Counted from the stretch's first letter, positions 29,610-38,244 are shown. The stretch is DNA of 64,000 bases from Paractinoplanes ovalisporus (GCF_016834655.1 NZ_JAENHP010000006.1:62001-126000); one strand, 5' to 3'. A program made the numbers and translations. The notes: generated by a model from the letters alone, not told the origin.

Positions 29610-30753
29610 CCTGCTGGAAGACGCGCCTCCGCCACGGTTCACGGTCGATGACTTCATCCGTGCCGGACGTCGGCGTCGTCGGCGGCGGAATGCCGGGTGG
29701 GCGATCGCGGCCGTGGTGGCGGTGGCCATCGCGATCGGGGTGCCGCAGATCCTCACCCGGCCCCCGTCCCACCCGGTGAACCCGGTGCCCACGCCGACGC
29801 GGGCCCTCGACCGGCTGTTCAAGACCTACCAGGTCGGCGATCTCACGGTGGGCGATCCGGAGTGGGTCGGGGTGAACAACCAGACCACCTACATCGGGCG
29901 GGACCGGCCACCTGGGCGTCCGCTGCGCGCGGTCGGCATTCTCAACGTCTATCGCGCCGGATTCGAGCCGACGCGCGCCTGGGCCGAGAAAGTCACCCCG
30001 ACCGACCCGATCGGCGGGCGCCCGGCCTACTTCGCCGCGGCCCGTCCCGCCCGGGACAACGGGATCTGGAAACCGGTCCGGGTGCTGGTCTGGCAGTACG
30101 CCGACAACGCGACCGCCGTGGTCACGGCGTACGACCGCTATCTGGGTCTCGACGACGCCGAGATGCGTGCGGTCGCGTCGCGGTTCGTTCTGCAGGCCAC
30201 ACCACAGCCGATCCGCCAGCGATACACCGTCAGCTGGACACCGCCGGGCCTGCGACTCGCGGCGGTGGAGTATTCGATGCGGGGCCCCGGGTCGGTGGTG
30301 TTCGTGCCCGAGGCAGCGGCGGCCACCTTCGAGAGCACCGCCCTTGACGGCGAGACCGCGGGTTTTCTGGCCAACCTCGACACGAAGAACCAGAATTTCG
30401 GTCCGATCGCCGTCCCGCCGGGTGGGATGGTCATGGACCTTCTCGGCGGGGGCCGCAGCGACCAGGGTCCGGTCCCCGAGTGCGGACCGAAGCGGTTTCC
30501 GGACTTCAACGCCGAGACGAACGCGTCATGGACGAGACAGTGTGTCGCCCAGATCGTCCCGATCTCCACCGCCGGCGACCCGGACAGTACGACCGGGCTC
30601 TATCTGACCGTCCGCGCCGGCGACGCCGTGCCCCTGGACCATCTGCGGCAGGTCGCCGCGTCGAGCAAACCGACGGGCCCGATGGCGAGGCCGGATTCGT
30701 GGAAACCGTCGGTGGAGGCCTTCCCCACTTCTGCCCAACTGCCGCGCGACTAG
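29596..30753 (+). CDS. Membrane protein paired with sigma factor (putative anti-sigma, copy 2)
   Basis: A 385-aa protein: cytosolic N-terminus MKLSDLLEDAPPPRFTVDDF, an arginine run, the helix AGWAIAAVVAVAIAIGVPQI and about 320 outer residues starting RPPSHPVNPVPTPT. It shares helix and flanks with the copy at 27991, but the outer domains are different, so the two may sense different signals. No zinc motif. It ends 17 bases before mqnM. Confidence 0.78.
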   Translation: MKLSDLLEDAPPPRFTVDDFIRAGRRRRRRRNAGWAIAAVVAVAIAIGVPQILTRPPSHPVNPVPTPTRALDRLFKTYQVGDLTVGDPEWVGVNNQTTYIGRDRPPGRPLRAVGILNVYRAGFEPTRAWAEKVTPTDPIGGRPAYFAAARPARDNGIWKPVRVLVWQYADNATAVVTAYDRYLGLDDAEMRAVASRFVLQATPQPIRQRYTVSWTPPGLRLAAVEYSMRGPGSVVFVPEAAAATFESTALDGETAGFLANLDTKNQNFGPIAVPPGGMVMDLLGGGRSDQGPVPECGPKRFPDFNAETNASWTRQCVAQIVPISTAGDPDSTTGLYLTVRAGDAVPLDHLRQVAASSKPTGPMARPDSWKPSVEAFPTSAQLPRD

Positions 30754-30769
30754 GAGGCACACTTGGGAC

Positions 30770-31408
30770 ATGCGTGAACCGTGGGTCGTGGGTGTCTCGG
30801 GTGCCTCGGGCACGCCCTATGCCCGGGCCGTGCTCACGGGGCTGCTGGACGCCGGCGAGGCCGTCGACCTGGTGATCTCCAAGGCGGCCCGGCTCACCAT
30901 TCTCGACGAGACCGGCGCCACCGTACGCGATGCGCACTGGAAGGACGACGTCGGCGCATGGCTGGGCCGTGACCTGGGCGACCTGTCGTACTGGCCGGCG
31001 GGTGACCTGGCCGCGGGTCCGAGCAGTGGCTCCTACCCGGCCCGGGGCATGATCGTGGTGCCGGCCAGCACGGCGGCGTGCGCGGGCATCGCCATCGGCC
31101 TGTCCAAAGACCTGCTGCAGCGAGCGGCCGAGGTGAATCTCAAGGAACGTCGACGCACAGTCATCGTTCCCCGCGAGACACCGGTGACACGCAGTCACCT
31201 CGAGCACCTGATCGCCCTGCACGACGCCGGGGCGGTCGTGCTGCCGGCCAGCCCGGGCTTCTACGGTTCGGGCGCCCAGGCGACCGCACAACAGCTGGTC
31301 GACTTCGTGGCGGGCAAGGCGCTGGACGCACTAGGCGTGCCTCACACGCTCCTGACCCGGTGGAAGGGCGAGCTGAACGCTCAGCGCAACCCGTTGGGCG
31401 GGCCGTAA
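30770..31408 (+). CDS. mqnM: UbiX-like flavin prenyltransferase
   Basis: A 212-aa enzyme making prenylated FMN, the cofactor of the UbiD-like decarboxylase MqnL. WVVGVSGASGTPYARAVL is the FMN-binding loop, and MIVVPASTAACAGIAIGLSKDLLQRAAEV and RRTVIVPRETP are conserved UbiX blocks. It is separated from mqnP by the two sigma/membrane modules. GGAGG at 30753-30757 is 12 bases from the ATG, which is a long spacing. Its last 28 bases are antisense to the end of the BldC-like gene. Confidence 0.9.
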   Translation: MREPWVVGVSGASGTPYARAVLTGLLDAGEAVDLVISKAARLTILDETGATVRDAHWKDDVGAWLGRDLGDLSYWPAGDLAAGPSSGSYPARGMIVVPASTAACAGIAIGLSKDLLQRAAEVNLKERRRTVIVPRETPVTRSHLEHLIALHDAGAVVLPASPGFYGSGAQATAQQLVDFVAGKALDALGVPHTLLTRWKGELNAQRNPLGGP

Positions 31409-31656
31409 CCCATGCCCGGGTTGGTGGGACCAGCATTCCGGGGCCGGTTGGCGGCGTCGTCCTCGCGCATCTCCTCGACCACGCCATCGCCTTCCAGCAA
31501 TGCGCGGACCTCGGATTCGCGGAATCGGCGGTGGCCACCTGGCGTGCGAATGCTGCCGATACGTCCGGCGGCGGCCCAGCGCGTGACCGTCTTCGGGTCG
31601 ACGCGGAACAGCGCGGCCACCTCGCCTGGTGTCAGCAGACGATCTCCAGTGTCCAC
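31381..31656 (-). CDS. bldC: BldC-like MerR-type DNA-binding protein
   Basis: A 91-aa small regulator with one winged helix-turn-helix: LLTPGEVAALFRVDPKTVTRWAAAGRIGSIRTPGGHRRFRESEVRALL. This closely matches streptomycete BldC, a developmental regulator that binds direct repeats cooperatively. A C-terminal tail of about 30 residues goes beyond the 68-aa Streptomyces protein. The GTG at 31656 (VDTGDRLLTPGEV) is preceded by GAGGAGGGGG; an ATG 14 codons earlier is less likely. It converges on and overlaps mqnM by 28 bases. Confidence 0.85.
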   Translation of the reverse strand: MDTGDRLLTPGEVAALFRVDPKTVTRWAAAGRIGSIRTPGGHRRFRESEVRALLEGDGVVEEMREDDAANRPRNAGPTNPGMGYGPPNGLR

Positions 31657-31869
31657 AGCCCCCTCCTCGCGTCGGTCATTTGGAGCGGCCGTGATCACGG
31701 TGAGTGTCGGCGTGCTCGATCGGGACGTAAAGCCATTAGAGCATTGCCCCGGAACCGAGTCCCTGGAATGCGGAAAAAGCCCTAATTGCGACAGTGATCG
31801 TTATCCTGCCGCCGTTTTCGCCGCTACCGGGCGTGAGTGACGATCTGCCACCCGTTTAGGGTCATCACC

Positions 31870-32319
31870 ATGGACTCCATCGACCTCCGCCTGATCGAGC
31901 TGCTACGGGAGAACGCCCGCTCGTCGTATGCCGAGCTCGCGCGCAAGGTCGGGCTGTCCGCTCCGGCCGTGCACGAGCGGGTCGGCAAACTCGAGGCAGC
32001 CGGCACCATCCGGGGTTATCGGGCCGAAGTCGACCACGAGGCGCTGGGCCTCGGGGTGACCGCGCTGATCGGCATCATCGAGGACTCGGGCGCCGACACC
32101 GACGACGTGCTGACCGCCGTGCGGGCCATGCCCGAGGTCGAAAGCTGCTATTTCATGGCCGGCGTGGAGTCGTACCAGCTGACCGTCCGGGTCGGCACGA
32201 TCGCCGAGCTCGAGCAGCTGATCGTGCGCATCAACCGCACACCCGGTGTCGCCTCCACCCGTACGGCGATCGCGCTTTCGACCAAATGGGAGAACCGGCC
32301 CCAGCCCGGTCTCGCCTGA
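31870..32319 (+). CDS. Lrp/AsnC family transcriptional regulator
   Basis: A 149-aa protein. The N-terminal HTH is IDLRLIELLRENARSSYAELARKVGLSAPAVHERVGKLE, followed by an RAM-type effector-binding domain (VTALIGIIEDSGADTDDVL, ESYQLTVRVGTIAELEQLI). Such proteins usually sense amino acids. The ATG at 31870 aligns with family starts (MDSIDLRLIELL). It is divergent from the BldC-like gene; 213 bases separate their starts. Confidence 0.88.
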   Translation: MDSIDLRLIELLRENARSSYAELARKVGLSAPAVHERVGKLEAAGTIRGYRAEVDHEALGLGVTALIGIIEDSGADTDDVLTAVRAMPEVESCYFMAGVESYQLTVRVGTIAELEQLIVRINRTPGVASTRTAIALSTKWENRPQPGLA

Positions 32320-32481
32320 AAAAGCCATTTCCCGTACGGCGTGAGGTGGCGCTCGGCCGGCCGTCGCGTTGATGTCGTCGTCCGGCCGCCGTCGCCGGGC
32401 AAGCGGGTTCGGGCGTGATCGCCGGGACCGTCCATCGAGGCCGATGCCCCGGGAAGGCCGGTCAGAGGCCGCCTGCGCCGC

Positions 32482-33132
32482 TCAATCCGCCCTCTTGGGG
32501 CGTGGATCACCCGCCCGGACGGCCAGGCCCGGATAGTCGATTACGAAGCCGTCGTCGTCGATGGCCAGGTCGGCGCTGAACGTCTCGGTGGCGAATCGGA
32601 CCCGGCCCTCGCCGAGCGCGGTGTAGATCTGGTCGGCCTGCACGATCTCGAGGCTCGGCAGCAGCACCCAGGCCACACTGACCCGGTGCGCGACACCGGT
32701 GTCGCCGGCGGCCGGGTGGTGCAGCCCGAGACGGCGGATCGGGAGCGTGTTGGTGAGCGGGGAGCCGCTCAGGTCGACGTCGAACGCGCCGTACAGCAGA
32801 TCGGGGTCCTCGGTTCCCGGCAGGCCCGCGCCCGCGTGCCCGGCCGCCGACAGCACGGCGTCGAGGTCACCCTGCTCGGCGGTGGTGGCCCGCCAGCGCC
32901 CGGCGGCCAGTTCGAGCCGGATGCTCCGCTTCCAGCCCGCCCCCTCGGCGACGACGTCGAAGAACCCCGTGACCCAGGCCGGATCCGTACGCAGTTCGTA
33001 CCGGCACGTGTAGGGGACCGGATCGACGGCCAGGGCCGTCCCGCGGGCGTAGAGCCCGTCCGACGCGTCGACCAGGACGTGCTCGGACCCGGCAGTGTCC
33101 TTGCGTTGCCAGAACAGGGCGGAGGTCAGCAT
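32482..33132 (-). CDS. Putative glycolipid-binding domain protein (PF06475-like)
   Basis: A 216-aa soluble protein matching, from memory, the 'putative glycolipid-binding' family: ALFWQRKDTAGSEHV, GWKRSIRLELAAGRWRATT, GAFDVDLSGSPLTNTLPIRRLGL and FVIDYPGLAVRAG. The biochemical role of this family is not well defined. The start is odd: the ATG at 33132 directly abuts GGAGG with no spacer, so a leaderless or slightly different start is possible. It lies downstream of two hairpins that follow the helicase gene's stop. Confidence 0.7.
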   Translation of the reverse strand: MLTSALFWQRKDTAGSEHVLVDASDGLYARGTALAVDPVPYTCRYELRTDPAWVTGFFDVVAEGAGWKRSIRLELAAGRWRATTAEQGDLDAVLSAAGHAGAGLPGTEDPDLLYGAFDVDLSGSPLTNTLPIRRLGLHHPAAGDTGVAHRVSVAWVLLPSLEIVQADQIYTALGEGRVRFATETFSADLAIDDDGFVIDYPGLAVRAGDPRPKRAD

Positions 33133-33236
33133 CCTCCCTGTCTACCCGGGCCGCTGCCTCGTGAAAAGCCACCCGCTCACGCCGCGGCCAACTTCCCTGA
33201 CGGCCCGTCCTCGTTCCGGAGGGTGGGAAAGGCGAA

Positions 33237-33256
33237 CGCCGACACCTGCGTCGGCG
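33237..33256. terminator. Hairpin, degenerate copy
   Basis: CGCCGAC (33237-33243) and GTCGGCG (33250-33256) with a 6-base loop. It belongs to a repeat unit (33209-33248) that recurs at 33271-33310, and so appears to be a duplicated, diverged copy of the stronger hairpin next to the helicase gene. Confidence 0.45.
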
Positions 33257-33293
33257 CGTGACGGCCGGCCCCTCGTTCCGGCGGGCGGAAAGG

Positions 33294-33327
33294 CGAACGC
33301 CCGGCACCTGTGGATGCCGGGCGTTCG
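33294..33327 (-). terminator. Strong terminator hairpin of the DEAD-box helicase gene
   Basis: A perfect 13-bp stem, CGAACGCCCGGCA (33294-33306) with TGCCGGGCGTTCG (33315-33327), and an 8-base loop. It lies 50 bases beyond the helicase stop on the minus strand, with no U-tract, as is common in actinobacteria. Confidence 0.75.
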
Positions 33328-33377
33328 TGGTGGTTCGTCAGCAGGCGGCTGGCGCGGCCTGCGTGGACCCTCTTCGG

Positions 33378-35354
33378 TCAGTAGCTGCGCGCGGGGCGGG
33401 CGGTGCCGTAACGGCCCGACGGGCCCTCGCGGCGGTCGTTGCGCTGGTTGTTGTCGCGGCGGAATCCGCCGGTCCGCTCGCCGTTGCGGCCATAGCCGCG
33501 GTCGCCGCGGGAACGGTCGCCACCACCGGCGTAGCCGCCACGGTCGGAACCAGTGCGGTCGCCACCGGCGTAACCGCCCCGGTCGCCGCCGGCGTAGCCA
33601 CCCCGGTCGCCCGAACCCGTGCGCTCGCTGTAGCCGCCGCGCTCGGGACGGTCGCCGTACGAACGCTGCGGACGGTCACGGTCGCCGTAGCCGCCGCGCT
33701 CCGGGCGGTCGCCGTAGGACCGCTGCGGACGGTCACCGGACGGGCGGTCGTCGAAGGACCGCTGCGGACGGTCACCGTACGAGCGTTGCGGACGGTCACC
33801 ACGGGGACGGTCGCCGTACGAGCCGCGCGGGCGGTCGCCGAAGCGGCCCCGCGGACGGTCGCCACGCTCGCGGCGGGGCTCCGGCTCGTCGACCACGGGA
33901 ACGCCGCTCGGCTCGCGGGCACCGGTGATCTCGATCAGCTTCTCGTCGCCGTTGCGCACCCGCACCTCGGCCGGCGCGACCCCGGCCTTGGACATCATGG
34001 CCTGGGTGCTGCGGCGCTGCTTGGGCAGAACCAGCGTCACGACCGCGCCCGACTCGCCGGCCCGGGCGGTGCGACCGGCCCGGTGCAGGTAGTCCTTCGG
34101 GTCCTTGGGCGGGTCGACGTGCATGACCAGCGAGATGCCGTCGACGTGGATGCCGCGGGCGGCCACGTCCGTCGCCACGAGGACGCTGGTGCGACCCTCC
34201 TTGAACTCGGCGAGCGTGCGCGTGCGGACCCGCTGGGTCTTGCCGCCGTGCAGCCCACCGGCCCGGACGCCGACCTGCCGGAGCTGCTCGACCAGCCGGT
34301 CGACGCCCATCTGGGTGCGGGCGAAGACGATCGTCTTGCCGGCCCGGTTGGCGATCGCCGCCGCGATCGGGAACTTGTCGTGCGGCGGGATCAGCAGCAG
34401 GTGGTGGTCCATGGTGGACACGCTGGCCTCGGCCGGCGCGGTCGAGTGCGTGACCGGGTCGTGCATGAACCGCTTGACCAGCGCGTCGACGTCACCGTCG
34501 AGAGTGGCCGAGAAGAGCAGCCGCTGCGTGCCCTCGGGCGTCTTGGCGAGCAGCTCGGTGACCTCGGGCAGGAAGCCCATGTCGGCCATCTGGTCGGCCT
34601 CGTCGAGAACGGTGATCTCGATGTCGTCGAGCTTGCAGGCGCCCCGCTCGATCAGGTCGCCGAGCCGGCCCGGGGTGGCGACCATGACCTCGACGCCGCG
34701 GCGCAGCGCGTCCATCTGACGGTCGTACGGAACGCCGCCGACCGCGGTCTTCAGGAACACGCCGACCGAACGACCCAGCGGCATCAGCGCGTCGGCGACC
34801 TGCATGGCCAGCTCGCGCGTCGGCACCAGGATCAGGGCCTTGGGGTGGTGCGGGCGGGCGCGGCCGCCCTGGGCGATGCGGGCCAGCAGCGGCAGGCCGA
34901 ACGCCAGGGTCTTGCCGGAGCCGGTCTGGCCGCGGCCGAGAACGTCACGGCCGGCCAGCGCGTCGGGCATGGTCGCGGCCTGGATCTCGAACGGCGTGGT
35001 GATGCCCTCACGCGTGAGGACGCGCACGAGCTCGGCCGGCAGGCCCAGCTCGGCGAAGCTCGGAACGACGACCGGTTCCGCGACGGGCTCCTCGGTGGTG
35101 GCTTCCGGAGCTTCGACGGCCTCGACGGCGGTGGTGGCTTCCGGAGCCTCGACGGCCTCAACGGCGGTGGCTTCCGGAGCCTCGACGGCCTCGACGGCTT
35201 CGGTCGAGTCGGCGTCGGTCGCGACAGCCTCGGTGGCGTCGGCCTCGACCGTGACCGAGGTCTCTTCGGCAACCGGAGTCTCGGGGGTCTGGTCTTCGGT
35301 GGAACGGGGTTCGAAGACGGACGGGAACGTGCTGGGATCAGCGAAAGTGGTCAA
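33378..35354 (-). CDS. DEAD-box ATP-dependent RNA helicase (RhlE/CshA-like)
   Basis: A 658-aa RNA helicase. An acidic N-terminus with three VEAPEAT repeats precedes the core: Q motif (PFEIQAATMPDALAG), Walker A (GRGQTGSGKT), PTRELAMQ, TPGRLGDL, DEAD (VLDEADQMADMGF), SAT (LFSATLDG), VATDVAARGI and HRAGRTARAG. The last about 190 residues are an RGG-like tail of GDRPQRSYGDRPER and DRGGYAGG repeats that should bind RNA or phase-separate. I chose the TTG at 35354 (LTTFADPSTFPSVF) because GAGAGG lies 6 bases upstream; an ATG at 35378 lacks a ribosome site. Ends before a strong hairpin. Confidence 0.88.
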   Translation of the reverse strand: MTTFADPSTFPSVFEPRSTEDQTPETPVAEETSVTVEADATEAVATDADSTEAVEAVEAPEATAVEAVEAPEATTAVEAVEAPEATTEEPVAEPVVVPSFAELGLPAELVRVLTREGITTPFEIQAATMPDALAGRDVLGRGQTGSGKTLAFGLPLLARIAQGGRARPHHPKALILVPTRELAMQVADALMPLGRSVGVFLKTAVGGVPYDRQMDALRRGVEVMVATPGRLGDLIERGACKLDDIEITVLDEADQMADMGFLPEVTELLAKTPEGTQRLLFSATLDGDVDALVKRFMHDPVTHSTAPAEASVSTMDHHLLLIPPHDKFPIAAAIANRAGKTIVFARTQMGVDRLVEQLRQVGVRAGGLHGGKTQRVRTRTLAEFKEGRTSVLVATDVAARGIHVDGISLVMHVDPPKDPKDYLHRAGRTARAGESGAVVTLVLPKQRRSTQAMMSKAGVAPAEVRVRNGDEKLIEITGAREPSGVPVVDEPEPRRERGDRPRGRFGDRPRGSYGDRPRGDRPQRSYGDRPQRSFDDRPSGDRPQRSYGDRPERGGYGDRDRPQRSYGDRPERGGYSERTGSGDRGGYAGGDRGGYAGGDRTGSDRGGYAGGGDRSRGDRGYGRNGERTGGFRRDNNQRNDRREGPSGRYGTARPARSY

Positions 35355-35655
35355 GAGAACCTCTCTACGGGGGCGCATGCTCGCGAATGACCCCGCCGCG
35401 GCTGTGGTGATAGCCGACCGCTGAAATGCCCGCAAGAACGCCCGTGGCGTGCGCCGCAAGGGCACGCCGCTTCAATAACTGTCATAAGTGTACGGCTCAA
35501 CGTTTCGCACGCCGACCGCATTCCGCGCCGCTAGTGGGCAGGCTCACCGCACGCGTGACGCACGGCACGAGACCCCTGAGGCGCAAACCCGACCAGCTTA
35601 GGTCGCGTCCGGTGATGCGCCAAATCCGGCGACCGGCGTCACCGGCCGCCGGCAA
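35355..35655. other. Leader and promoter region of the helicase gene; otherwise empty
   Basis: About 300 bases with no supported gene. It holds the helicase promoter and a leader of about 110 bases with a 7-bp hairpin (35446-35452 with 35462-35468) near the predicted transcript start. Nothing convincing is seen in 35502-35655. Long leaders are common for cold-induced RNA helicases. Confidence 0.5.
35472..35500 (-). promoter_or_regulatory. Promoter of the DEAD-box helicase gene
   Basis: On the minus strand, TTGAGC (35500-35495) and TATTGA (35477-35472) are 17 bases apart. The local AT-rich stretch is unusual for this window. Confidence 0.5.
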
Positions 35656-38037
35656 TCATGAGAAGACGCCGCTCATCCAGTCGCTGAACGAGCTTCCGGC
35701 GGTCAGCAGGAACACCACGCTCACCGTCACGAGCAGGCCCAACACGACCAGCATGGCGACCGCGACCTTGAGGTTGCTGCGCCGCCGGTCGATCACCTCG
35801 TCGCGCCAACCCTGGGCCAGGATGTGTCCGGTAAGCGACCCGGAATTCTCCACGGCGTTGGTCGAAACGGGCATCGTCGCGTCGATCGTCTCGTATCCGC
35901 CGGTTCCGTAGAGCGTGCCCGGCGGCATCCCCGGTTGCGTCCCCGGCTGCATCCGCTGCTGCGGAACGGCCATCGTCGGCTCGGGGTCGAAGCCCGGCGG
36001 GTAGGCCGGCGCGCCACCGACCTGAGTGGCCGGTGCTCCGCCGAGCTGGGTGGTGGGGGCGCCGCCGGCGTGGGTGGCCGACGGGCCGGACTGCTTGGCG
36101 GGCGCGCCGCTGACCGGGGGTGCCGGCGCGGTCGGGGGCTCCTCGTTCGGCCGGGCCGAACGGGCCGGCGAACCGAACGGCTGAGTCGGATTCGCACCGA
36201 AAGGAGCCTGCTTCGGATCCGGCCCGACGACCCCGTACGGGGTGGTGGCGGCCGGCGAGCGCCCTCCGGTGGCGGGCGGCACGGTGTACGACGGCAGGCC
36301 GCTTCCCCTCGACGGGATCATCGGCGGCGGCGGGACGATCGGCTGCGGCGGACCGGGCACCGGGCTCGGTCCGGGCGGACCCGGAACCGGGCTGGGCGAC
36401 GGTCCCGGCGGAACCGGCGACGGTCCCGGGCCGGGCGGCACGGGCGAGGGGCCAGGGCTGGGCGGAACCGGCGACGGTCCCGGGCCGGGCGGCACGGGCG
36501 AGGGGCCAGGGCCGGGCGGAACCGGCGACGGACCGGGACCGGGCGGAACCGGTCCGGGCGGCATCGGGCTCGGCACCGGGCCGGGCGTCGGGCTCGGCGG
36601 CGTGGGTGCCGGCCCGGGGGTCGGGCTCGGGAACGGTCCCGGGGTGGGCGCCGGGAACGGGCCGGGCGACGGCGGGGCCGGGAACGGGTCGGGCGGCCGG
36701 ATCGGATCGGGTCGTCCCGGGTCGGGGCGCTCCGGTTCCGGCTCGGTGGGCTCCGGACGCGACGGCGGGGCCGGCACCGGGGCCGGCGGCTCGGGCTTCG
36801 AGGGCTCCGGCTTCGACGGGTCGGGCTCGCCGGGCTCAGGGTCACCCGGCGTCGGCTCGGTCGGCTGCGGATCTCCGGGCTGCGGGTCTTTGGGCTGCGG
36901 GTCCTTGGGCTCGGGGTCGCCGGGAGCGGGTTCGGGCGTGGTCGCGACCGGTGGCCGGGAGCCGGTCGGCGGCGGCGTGACCTTGGCCCGCGCCACGACG
37001 GAACGGCTCTCCTGCCCCGGCTCACCCGAAGCGGGCGGCGCCGAGGTGGGAACGGCCGCAGAGCCCGAGACGGGAGCTGAGGTCGGTCGAGCCGAGCCGG
37101 ACGCGGATCCCGAGACCGGGGCGCCGCTCGGCCGGGCCGAAGCGGATCCCGCGGCGGGCGGCGCCGAGGTGGGAACGGCGGCGGAGCCGGAGACGGGGGC
37201 CGAGGTGGGTCGGTTCGAGCCGGATCCCGCGGCGGGCGGCGCCGAGGTGGGAACGGCGGCGGAGCCGGAGACGGGGGCCGAGGCGGGTCGGTTCGAGCTG
37301 GATCCCGTGGCGGGCGGCGCCGAGGTGGGAACGGCGGCGGAACCGGCGGCGGGGGTCGAGGCCGGGACGACGGGCGCCGAGGGGGCGGCCGAGACCGGGG
37401 CCGACGCGACGACGGTCGGCTTGACGACCTTGGCGCCGGCGGCCTCATCGGAGGACTTGCTGCCATAGAGCTTGGCCTCACCGGTGCCCCACCCCGCGGC
37501 CCGGGAAGCGCCGGCCGACTCGGGGCTGATCGAACCGGGCACGGTGGCGCGGGCGGCACCGGAGCTGAGCGAGGTGGGCAGGCGGCGGCTGGCGCCGTCG
37601 ACCCGCTCGGGCACGAGCTCGGAGGCGGGGCTGACCGGTCGCGCCGACCCGACGGCCTTGCTGCCGCCCTCACCAGGCACACCCGAAGCGGGCGCACCGG
37701 AAGCGGGCGCACCGGAAGCGGGCGCACCGGAAGCGGGCGCACCGGAAGCGGGGGCGTCGGAGATCGGGCCGCCGGACCTGGGCGCGTCCGAAGTGGGCGC
37801 GTCGGAGGTGTCAGCGTCGGGGAGCGGGCCGCCGGACGTCGGCGTGCCCGAGGCTGGAGTGCCCGAGACAGCGGCCGACGCCTTCGCTGAACTTCCGTCA
37901 CCGGTGGGCTTGGCCGCCCACAGGGCTCCGGGCGCGGGCGGCGGTGGCGGAGCGTATCCGTCCTGGTCGCCCGCCGGCGTCCGCGCAGCGGGCGGCTTCA
38001 TGCCGTCGCTGTCCGGTGCCGCCTGCCGCTCGTCCAT
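35656..38037 (-). CDS. Proline-rich low-complexity protein with C-terminal membrane anchor
   Basis: A 793-aa protein I do not recognise. Residues 1-730 are Pro/Ala/Ser/Gly-rich and repetitive: ASGAP x5, three near-identical SAPVSGSAAVPTSAPPA units, then long runs of PGPGPSPVPP. No signal peptide is present. A basic stretch (RDEVIDRRRSNLK) precedes a single helix (VAVAMLVVLGLLVTVSVVFLL) near the C-terminus, so it is probably tail-anchored with the disordered part in the cytosol. The coding frame is supported by the consistent anchor and start MDERQAAPDSDGMKPPAA. It lies just downstream of the NlpC/P60 gene on the same strand. A role in cell envelope or division scaffolding is guesswork. Confidence 0.75.
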   Translation of the reverse strand: MDERQAAPDSDGMKPPAARTPAGDQDGYAPPPPPAPGALWAAKPTGDGSSAKASAAVSGTPASGTPTSGGPLPDADTSDAPTSDAPRSGGPISDAPASGAPASGAPASGAPASGAPASGVPGEGGSKAVGSARPVSPASELVPERVDGASRRLPTSLSSGAARATVPGSISPESAGASRAAGWGTGEAKLYGSKSSDEAAGAKVVKPTVVASAPVSAAPSAPVVPASTPAAGSAAVPTSAPPATGSSSNRPASAPVSGSAAVPTSAPPAAGSGSNRPTSAPVSGSAAVPTSAPPAAGSASARPSGAPVSGSASGSARPTSAPVSGSAAVPTSAPPASGEPGQESRSVVARAKVTPPPTGSRPPVATTPEPAPGDPEPKDPQPKDPQPGDPQPTEPTPGDPEPGEPDPSKPEPSKPEPPAPVPAPPSRPEPTEPEPERPDPGRPDPIRPPDPFPAPPSPGPFPAPTPGPFPSPTPGPAPTPPSPTPGPVPSPMPPGPVPPGPGPSPVPPGPGPSPVPPGPGPSPVPPSPGPSPVPPGPGPSPVPPGPSPSPVPGPPGPSPVPGPPQPIVPPPPMIPSRGSGLPSYTVPPATGGRSPAATTPYGVVGPDPKQAPFGANPTQPFGSPARSARPNEEPPTAPAPPVSGAPAKQSGPSATHAGGAPTTQLGGAPATQVGGAPAYPPGFDPEPTMAVPQQRMQPGTQPGMPPGTLYGTGGYETIDATMPVSTNAVENSGSLTGHILAQGWRDEVIDRRRSNLKVAVAMLVVLGLLVTVSVVFLLTAGSSFSDWMSGVFS
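36345..36560. repeat. Low-complexity repeats coding PGPGPSPVPP
   Basis: Units of about 30-60 bp built on GGCGGAACCGGCGACGG and GGCGGCACGGGCGAGGG recur here within the proline-rich gene. Copy-number change would keep the frame. Confidence 0.75.
37130..37340. repeat. Three direct repeats coding SAPVSGSAAVPTSAPPA
   Basis: The block GGCGGCGCCGAGGTGGGAAC followed by GGCGGCGGAGCCGGAGACGG recurs three times here, with an older copy near 37030. The period is about 85-90 bp. Confidence 0.7.
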
Positions 38038-38244
38038 GGATCCTCCCGACCGCCGCGTGCCGACGGGATTCGGTCGTCGGGCGCTGCAATAACCGTGCCA
38101 TATCCGTGCTCGTCAGCACACCCGGCATCAACCGGACCATGCCCCCGGCCCGGCCCGGACCACCGGAAAGGCGATATTTGATCGCCTCGTGGCCGAGCGT
38201 GCCAACCGGCAAGACCGAAGCGGACGCGAGGCCCGGAACGGCCG

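Noticed and set aside
36242..37468. Plus-strand Gly/Pro-rich ORF inside the proline-rich gene
   Set aside because: Low-complexity GC repeats give open frames on both strands. The minus-strand frame has a sensible start and a C-terminal membrane anchor, the plus-strand one has neither.
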